Made by a program: the position numbers and the translations under genes
Notes under the pieces: generated by a model
Told to the model about the DNA's origin: nothing
What the model saw: the letters and a program-made list of their open reading frames with translations, nothing else
The model's database searches: none
Assembly (NCBI GenBank): GCA_023386495.1
Contig: JAEWJS010000082.1
Location: forward strand, 51,287 to 115,286
DNA: 64,000 nt
Source: Bacillota bacterium
GTDB lineage: Bacteria; Bacillota; Bacilli; Paenibacillales; Paenibacillaceae
Reading direction: 5' to 3'
Shown: piece after piece, positions 58,819 through 64,000 of the stretch
Layout: every line of letters begins with the position of its first letter
How positions within the stretch are numbered: position 1 is the first letter of the stretch

Positions 58819-60198
58819 ATGAAAAATAAAAATCAATTTACCCTATGGGTGCTTGCATGGCCGATCTTCATTGAAACGTTCCTTCAATTCTTGCTAGGAG
58901 CAGCGGATACGCTGATGGTCAGCAGCATCTCGGATGATGCCGTCGCTGTAGTAGGTTTCTCGAATCAATTGTTTAACGGATTGTATGTGCTGTTCCAAGC
59001 GATCGCGGGCGGCGCCGGCATTCTCATCGCGCAGAAGCTTGGCGCGCGGGAGGAGCGGGACGCACGATCGATATCGATTCTGGCGCTGCAGCTCGTGGCT
59101 GCGATCGCGGTCATATTCAGCATCGTGCTGGCGGTGAAGCCGCTCTGGTTCGCGAAGCTGCTGCGTTATCCTGAGGAGCTGTACCCGCTCGCAGAGATCT
59201 ATATCTCGATCGTCGGAGGCGGTGCGCTGCTTGTCGCGATGATGTTCGCGCTCAGCACCGTCATTCGGAACACCGGCAACACCAAAGGGCCGATGCTCGT
59301 CGCGATCGGCATGAACGTCATCCATGTCATCTTGAACTACGGCTTCATCTACGGTGAGCTCGGCCTGCCTCAACTGGGTCTGGCGGGTGTCGCCATCTCG
59401 ACCAACGTCAGCCGGTTACTGGGCGTTGCCGTCTTGTTCGTGATGTTCGTCCACGCTTTCGAGAGCCGCATACGATTCTCCGAATTTTTCAAGCGCGTCG
59501 AGGGGAGGCTCTTGCGCGCCGTGCTGAAGATCAGCTGGCCGCTCGGTGCGGGCGGTGGCAGCTGGGTCTACTCGCAGATTGTCATCTTCTCGTTCATCGC
59601 GCAGCTTGGCGCGAAGGAGCTGGCCGCTCGTACGTACATGAACACGCTGGAATCGTTCTGCTTCATGCTGGGATGGGCCATCGCGCTGGCCGTGCAGATT
59701 CAGATCGCGCATCTGTTCGGAGCAGGTCTCAGGGACGAAGCGTACCGCGGCGCTTACCGGGCGCTGTGGATCGGCCTCGCGGTCGTAGCCGTCAATGCGG
59801 TCATTCTCATTCCGCTCGGCGAGCCGGTGCTGTCGTTCTTCACGGACGACGGCGAGATCGTCGCCATGGGCGTGGCGCTGCTCATGCTCAATGCCGTCCT
59901 GCAGCCGGGGAAAATGATCAACATGGCCATGACGAACGCGCTCAACGCCGTCGGCGACACCCGTTATCCGATGGTGGTGGGGCTGATCGTGATGTGGTCG
60001 GTCGCCGTCGGACTGTCGTGGTACTTGGGCCTGCATCTGGGCTGGGGACTGGTGGGGATCTACGTCTGCATGATTCTCGACGAGTACGTGCGGGGCTTCG
60101 TGATTTTCCTCCGTTGGAGGGGGCAGCGGTACTTGCGCCGTTCCGAGTCCGGGACAGCTGCGGCGCCAGCTCCGAAGATTGTGGAAGCAGGAGCTTAG
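58819..60198 (+). CDS. MATE-family efflux transporter
   Basis: This 459-residue membrane protein has 12 helices in two similar halves, a proton- or sodium-driven multidrug or metabolite exporter. The first half has the family motif WPIFIETFLQFLLGAADTLMVS and the second a PLGAGGGSWVYSQIVIFSF segment; the charged C-terminus is normal. No ribosome binding site precedes the ATG, and a TATAAT box lies only seven bases upstream, so it may be translated from a leaderless mRNA. A strong terminator follows the gene. Confidence 0.9.
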   Translation: MKNKNQFTLWVLAWPIFIETFLQFLLGAADTLMVSSISDDAVAVVGFSNQLFNGLYVLFQAIAGGAGILIAQKLGAREERDARSISILALQLVAAIAVIFSIVLAVKPLWFAKLLRYPEELYPLAEIYISIVGGGALLVAMMFALSTVIRNTGNTKGPMLVAIGMNVIHVILNYGFIYGELGLPQLGLAGVAISTNVSRLLGVAVLFVMFVHAFESRIRFSEFFKRVEGRLLRAVLKISWPLGAGGGSWVYSQIVIFSFIAQLGAKELAARTYMNTLESFCFMLGWAIALAVQIQIAHLFGAGLRDEAYRGAYRALWIGLAVVAVNAVILIPLGEPVLSFFTDDGEIVAMGVALLMLNAVLQPGKMINMAMTNALNAVGDTRYPMVVGLIVMWSVAVGLSWYLGLHLGWGLVGIYVCMILDEYVRGFVIFLRWRGQRYLRRSESGTAAAPAPKIVEAGA

Positions 60199-60206
60199 CT
60201 AACGCA

Positions 60207-60265
60207 AAAAGACCGTTCGGTAGCAGGAGAAGCATGATGGCATGCTCCCCGCCGAACGGTCTTTT
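60207..60265. terminator. Bidirectional terminator
   Basis: AAAAGACCGTTCGG (60207-60220) pairs perfectly with CCGAACGGTCTTTT (60252-60265), with further inner pairing (AGCATGATGGCATGCT). T-runs flank both sides, fitting termination of the two convergent genes. Confidence 0.88.
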
Positions 60266-60276
60266 CCTCATACCAA

Positions 60277-61194
60277 CTACTTGGCTGGTATCGCCTTCAG
60301 ATAGCGCTCGATGAGCGCGAATGCCTCTTCGCGATGCTCGGCATTCCCGCGTACGCCGATAATGAGCTTCTCGTAGTGAACCGGCAGCTCCTTGGCGAGC
60401 GCGCTGTCCGTGACATCGATGCCGTATACGGACTCCGGCCCGCCCTCCTCCGCGCTAGCCAGAACGGCAGCGTCCGGAGGCAGCAGTTCCTTCCAGGCGC
60501 CTTCCGCCTGCGAGCTCAGATCGAGCAGTACGCCTGAACGCGTAAGCCACGGATAGGTATCGGCGTCGAGGAAGTAGACATCGGGATGTTCGGTCGCCAG
60601 CGTGATCGTCGCCTTCTGAAGCATGGCCATGTCGACTTGATTGCCGCCGCTCATCGAGAAGGTCAACATATCGAACTCGACGCGCTGCCAGTCGGAGAAT
60701 TGCGTCAGCACGGCCGCCTCGATCGGCGCGGGGTCGGTCTCCATGTCGGGCAGGTAGAACTCGCCGATGAACGTGCCGATCAGATTCTCGGGAGGAAGCG
60801 CGGCCAGCCGCCGCTGCTCCTCGCGGTTATCCAAGAACGTGATCGTGCCGTAGATCAGGAAGCCGATAATGGCGATGACGCCGATCGTATGCCACTTGTA
60901 ATAGCTGAAGAAGTGGTCGATCTTCTGCGCCGTCCCGGCAAAACCCTTGTACTTCGCGTACTGCTCGCGCGTAATCGCCTCCACCGCTTCTTGATTCTCG
61001 TAATCCAATATATAGCGATAAGCGCGATTGATTGCCGTGAAGTCCATCGCAGGAGCGTCATCCTCGCCGTCCTGCTGCCGCCGCTGCTGCGTCTTCGATT
61101 GGCGAAGCAGAATGTCGTAGCGCTTCTCCACGTCTTGCCTCGATGCATGCTCCGGAAGGCCGAGGAGCTCATAAGCCTTGCGTAATTCCTCCAT
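60277..61194 (-). CDS. J-domain-like, membrane-anchored protein
   Basis: This 305-residue protein begins with a J-like helical domain (residues 1-80: RKAYELLGLPEHASRQDVEKRYDILL, quoted by its ends AYELLGLP and KRYDILL). The HPD motif needed to stimulate DnaK is missing. One membrane helix follows (about residues 101-122, WHTIGVIAIIGFLIYGTITF) and an extracytoplasmic domain resembling a substrate-binding lobe (EHPDVYFLDADTYPWLTRSGVLLDLSS, quoted by VYFLDADTYPW). The start at MEELRK lies behind TGAGGTGA; an upstream frame adds 46 doubtful residues. Probably a scaffold or sensor rather than a co-chaperone. Confidence 0.78.
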   Translation of the reverse strand: MEELRKAYELLGLPEHASRQDVEKRYDILLRQSKTQQRRQQDGEDDAPAMDFTAINRAYRYILDYENQEAVEAITREQYAKYKGFAGTAQKIDHFFSYYKWHTIGVIAIIGFLIYGTITFLDNREEQRRLAALPPENLIGTFIGEFYLPDMETDPAPIEAAVLTQFSDWQRVEFDMLTFSMSGGNQVDMAMLQKATITLATEHPDVYFLDADTYPWLTRSGVLLDLSSQAEGAWKELLPPDAAVLASAEEGGPESVYGIDVTDSALAKELPVHYEKLIIGVRGNAEHREEAFALIERYLKAIPAK

Positions 61195-61252
61195 AGGTGT
61201 CACCTCAGTCATTAGTATAACGCTCATCAGGGCTTGCCGTAAACCGAGCGGG

Positions 61253-62371
61253 TTAGATCGCGGCGGGGCCGTCCGGCTGCTGCCCGGCACGCGGCAGCGT
61301 GATCGTGAAGCGCGTGCCGCGGTCCGGCGCACTCTCGATCTGAATCGTGCCGTTGTGATTCTCGATGATTTTGAAGCTGACCATAAGGCCGAGTCCGGTT
61401 CCCGTCTCCTTGGTCGTGTAGAAGGGCTCCCCTATGCGGTTAAGAACCTCCTCAGGGATGCCTGCTCCCTCGTCGGCTACGGTTAGAATCACGTGCTCGC
61501 GTTCAGCCATCAGCCCGATCCAGATTCTGCCGCCGTCAGGCATTGCTTCGATGCCGTTCTTCACCAGGTTGATGAGCACTTGCTTGATCTGATTCTCGTC
61601 GCAATAGATCGAGGCCGTCTCGTCCAGTTGGCTGGCGAGCAGCTGGACATTCTTCAGGACAGCCTGCGGCTGAAGGATGTCGAGCACCTGCTGCACGATC
61701 GCCGCGGGCCGCCTTCGAATGAATTGGACGGATTGCGGCTTCGACAGCACGAGCAGCTCGCTGAGAATCTGGTCGATCCGGTTCAGTTCCTCATTCATTA
61801 TGGTTACATACGCTTCATTCTTGGCAGGGTTTCCGTTATTGGCTTTGAGCAGGTGCAGGAATCCCTTAAGCGCGGTCAGCGGGTTGCGAATCTCATGCGC
61901 GATCCCCGCTGCAAGCTGACCGGCGGCGGTCAGCTTCTCGGATTGAACGAGCAGTTGCATCGACTGTTCCCGTTCCGTATGGTCTTGCACCTGCAGCATG
62001 CCGATCCGGCGTTCATGCGTCGTTACGGATACTTGCAGCCACTGTGTCGAATTGTCTCCGGCCGAATAAGCGCACACAAAACTAGCCGCACGCCGGGAGG
62101 TGCCGCGCTCTGCCGCATCCTCGGACTTCGGCCTTGCGAGCGTGTCCGGATTCCGATCCGCGTCTAATTCGGCTAGGCAATCCGCAACCTGCGGGAAGAG
62201 GTCGGTCACCCTGCTTGTCCGCAGGTCCTGCTCGCTCCTGCCTAGCATTCGGCATAAGGAGGCATTCACTCGCAGCCATTGCCCCTCGGCGTCGAAGAAT
62301 GCTCTGCCGGTGAGGTCCAGGTCGAAGGCATCCTTATAGAGTTGCAGTTCGTCATGCATCCGCAGAACCAT
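61253..62371 (-). CDS. PAS-domain sensor histidine kinase
   Basis: This 372-residue soluble kinase has a PAS domain (about residues 12-135), a HisKA domain with the phosphorylated His in AAGIAHEIRNPLTALKGF (H159), and a HATPase domain with NLVKNGIEA, DEGAGIPEEV and GTGLGL. It is like the short sporulation-type kinases (KinD/KinE catalytic parts). No response regulator adjoins. The start was chosen at ATG eight bases after GGACGGAG. A good sigma-A promoter lies upstream. Confidence 0.88.
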   Translation of the reverse strand: MVLRMHDELQLYKDAFDLDLTGRAFFDAEGQWLRVNASLCRMLGRSEQDLRTSRVTDLFPQVADCLAELDADRNPDTLARPKSEDAAERGTSRRAASFVCAYSAGDNSTQWLQVSVTTHERRIGMLQVQDHTEREQSMQLLVQSEKLTAAGQLAAGIAHEIRNPLTALKGFLHLLKANNGNPAKNEAYVTIMNEELNRIDQILSELLVLSKPQSVQFIRRRPAAIVQQVLDILQPQAVLKNVQLLASQLDETASIYCDENQIKQVLINLVKNGIEAMPDGGRIWIGLMAEREHVILTVADEGAGIPEEVLNRIGEPFYTTKETGTGLGLMVSFKIIENHNGTIQIESAPDRGTRFTITLPRAGQQPDGPAAI

Positions 62372-62426
62372 CAGTGAATCTCCGTCCTTATGCGTACTTT
62401 GGAATTTCAATAGCTGTATACCCAGT

Positions 62427-62455
62427 ATTATCCTCTTTGAAATGTCGAATTTCAA
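62427..62455 (-). promoter_or_regulatory. Sigma-A promoter of the PAS kinase gene
   Basis: On the minus strand, TTGAAA (62455-62450), 17-base spacer, GATAAT (62432-62427); about 55 bases before the start codon. Confidence 0.65.
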
Positions 62456-62604
62456 TGGACGGCATGATATTCCGATTCATGCGGGTGTTGGCCGACGGTT
62501 GTCGACCGCATAGGTCGGGTTAACGTGAATTCCGTCGAATTTGGCAAGACGGCAATCTGTCGGCTATGCTGATGTCATAAGGGGCACGGAGGAGGCGGCG
62601 ATGG

Positions 62605-63162
62605 ATGGATAGTGTTCATAGCGTACCGGAATTCGGCGGCAGCGAAGAGGCGGAAATGCTCGTGCGAACTTGCATGGAGCCGGTAATCGATCGGATGAGA
62701 AGGAAGCCTCCGGAGGTTAAGGAGAGGGTGTGCGCGGAGATTACGGAAGGCCAGCGGGCGATCTTCTTATTCATGATGACGGCAGACCATGCATCGGCAT
62801 CGCCAACGGACTATTACTGCTGGCTGTCGCATCTGATCGGGGAAGAGGATACGTGGTCCGCGGTAAAATCCAGCCTCGCATACGTCGGAGCGCATGCCAT
62901 GCTGCAGCTGTGGGAAGAGACGGAGGCGCTGGTACTGTCACGGTGGCAAGAAGCCGGTCTGAAGCTGGCCGCCAGCCCGGACGATCTGGACGGAGACCGG
63001 CAGCTGCGCATGGACATCCATCGGCAGTATGCCGCATTCACGGCGGAGCTGCCGCGCGTGTTCGCCTCGCTGGCGGCCTTTGTGCGGGAACGTCCCGGCG
63101 ATTTTGTCCCGGCTGACGCTTGCCATGTGACCGAACAGCCCCGCACGAACGTGACCGGATAA
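62605..63162 (+). CDS. Hypothetical soluble protein
   Basis: This 185-residue helical, soluble protein starts nine bases after GGAGGAGG. No motif or family recognised; Trp/His-containing helices (ADHASASPTDYYCWLSHLIG and AHAMLQLWEETEALV) could bind a cofactor. It precedes the erythromycin-esterase-like gene by 83 bases and may be co-transcribed with it. Confidence 0.65.
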   Translation: MDSVHSVPEFGGSEEAEMLVRTCMEPVIDRMRRKPPEVKERVCAEITEGQRAIFLFMMTADHASASPTDYYCWLSHLIGEEDTWSAVKSSLAYVGAHAMLQLWEETEALVLSRWQEAGLKLAASPDDLDGDRQLRMDIHRQYAAFTAELPRVFASLAAFVRERPGDFVPADACHVTEQPRTNVTG

Positions 63163-63245
63163 TCGATTCGGCGCCATGGCGCAAAATGGGACATACTAGC
63201 GACGATGCTGGTCAATGCCATAGGCGCAGAGGAGATGGGACGTAC

Positions 63246-64000
63246 ATGATCGAGCAACGGTCGATCGCGGAGGAATGGCAGGCAGTTGCCAAGCCGCTGA
63301 GGAGTACCGGCGACCTGGACGAGCTTGCGGAAGCGTGCGGCGAAGCGCGCGTCGTGCTGCTGGGCGAAGCGTCGCACGGGACATCGGAATTTTACGTATG
63401 GCGCGCCGAGCTGTCGCGCCGGCTGATTCAGGAGAAGGGCTTCACGATGGTTGCTGTCGAGGGGGACTGGCCTTCCTGCTATGAGCTGAACCGCTATGTC
63501 AGGGGGTTGGCGGATCAGGAGGGGGGCGCGAAGGCCGTGCTGAAGCGGTCCTTCAACCGTTGGCCGGCGTGGATGTGGGCGAATTGGGAAGTCGCGGCGT
63601 TCGCGGAGTGGCTGAAGGGGCACAACGATTCGCTCCCGGCGGCGAAGCGGGTCGGCTTCTACGGGCTGGATATGTACTCGCTCTGGGAGTCGATGGAGGC
63701 GGTCATCCGATACTTGGAGAAGCGCAGCCCCGAAGAAGCCGAGGCGGCCAAGGATGCGCTGCAGTGCTTCCAGCCGTATGGTGGCGACGAGCAGCAGTAC
63801 GGGCTCATGGCCTCGATCGTCGGCGAGCATTGCCGCGACGAGGTGGCGCAACTGCTGCGCGATATTCGCGACAATCGGCCGCTGTACGCGGAGGATCCGG
63901 AAGGCGCGTTTCATGTCGAGCAGAACGCTCGCGTCGCGCTGCATGCCGAATCGTATTATCGGGCGATGATGGGCGGGGGTCCGGAGTCGTGGAACATCCG
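63246..64000 (+). CDS. Erythromycin-esterase-like hydrolase (partial, runs off the window)
   Basis: Only the first 251 residues are present. They match the erythromycin esterase family (PF05139): LLGEASHGTSEFYVWRAEL with the key Glu and His near residues 40-44, VAVEGDWPSCYELNRYV, and GFYGLDMYSLWES. Family members hydrolyse macrolide lactones or, more often, have unknown substrates. In Paenibacillaceae such genes are common and do not by themselves show resistance. The start at ATG follows GGAGATGG. The C-terminal part lies beyond position 64000. Confidence 0.88.
   Translation, partial: MIEQRSIAEEWQAVAKPLRSTGDLDELAEACGEARVVLLGEASHGTSEFYVWRAELSRRLIQEKGFTMVAVEGDWPSCYELNRYVRGLADQEGGAKAVLKRSFNRWPAWMWANWEVAAFAEWLKGHNDSLPAAKRVGFYGLDMYSLWESMEAVIRYLEKRSPEEAEAAKDALQCFQPYGGDEQQYGLMASIVGEHCRDEVAQLLRDIRDNRPLYAEDPEGAFHVEQNARVALHAESYYRAMMGGGPESWNI

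Noticed and set aside
63246..64000. Proven macrolide resistance gene
   Set aside because: The family match is clear, but most members have unknown substrates and the gene is incomplete here.

Overview
The window looks like chromosome of a high-GC, spore-forming Firmicute of the Paenibacillaceae (Paenibacillus/Cohnella type). The basis is the gene families present: YdjO, DUF3231, CBO0543, VanW, YwqA/YwqB, NarL-type and KinA-type kinases. Strong AGGAGG ribosome sites, sigma-A promoters and one good sigma-H promoter match add support. Most genes are GC-rich; the first 2.4 kb is clearly AT-richer and looks acquired. No rRNA, tRNA, CRISPR array or complete insertion sequence was recognised. REGION 1 (1-10.8 kb): a gene-free leader with short repeats, a transposase-like zinc-ribbon protein, an orphan 193-aa gene, then a complete four-gene type II Wadjet (jetABCD) anti-plasmid operon with overlapping genes and a terminator. 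REGION 2 (10.9-19.1 kb): a DUF3231 protein, a paired SMR exporter, two CBO0543-like membrane proteins, an MGT-family glycosyltransferase preceded by the stub of a short-chain dehydrogenase gene, an SDR-uridine kinase operon, a lipoprotein esterase and a cupin protein. REGION 3 (19.5-24.4 kb): the SWIM/SNF2 helicase pair ywqB-ywqA, with an Ala/Gly-rich expansion inside the helicase. REGION 4 (24.4-34.5 kb): two copies of a cold-shock module (promoter, structured leader with a terminator-like hairpin, csp, terminator, ydjO-like gene) lie 9 kb apart. Between them are a thioredoxin, a KinA-like triple-PAS kinase behind a predicted sigma-H promoter, a quinone-oxidoreductase-like enzyme, a VanW protein and a ComP/ComA-like two-component pair. 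REGION 5 (34.5-44.4 kb): small membrane proteins, a DUF985 cupin, a polar amino-acid ABC transporter, a 51-bp tandem repeat, and a two-gene operon of paralogous GHL6-like glycoside-hydrolase proteins. REGION 6 (44.7-64 kb): a beta-hydroxyacid dehydrogenase fused to a YciI domain, a MEDS-domain kinase, an AraC-GyrI regulator, and a LacI-type sugar-sensor/PAS/GGDEF/EAL protein divergent from an SDR and a GH2 beta-mannosidase. An AbrB-family permease, a MATE pump, a J-like membrane protein, another PAS kinase and the start of an erythromycin-esterase-like gene follow. The most novel signals are the duplicated csp leader RNA, the AT-rich gene beside the Wadjet operon, and the sugar-sensing c-di-GMP protein beside a mannoside locus with two unassigned operator-like sequences.
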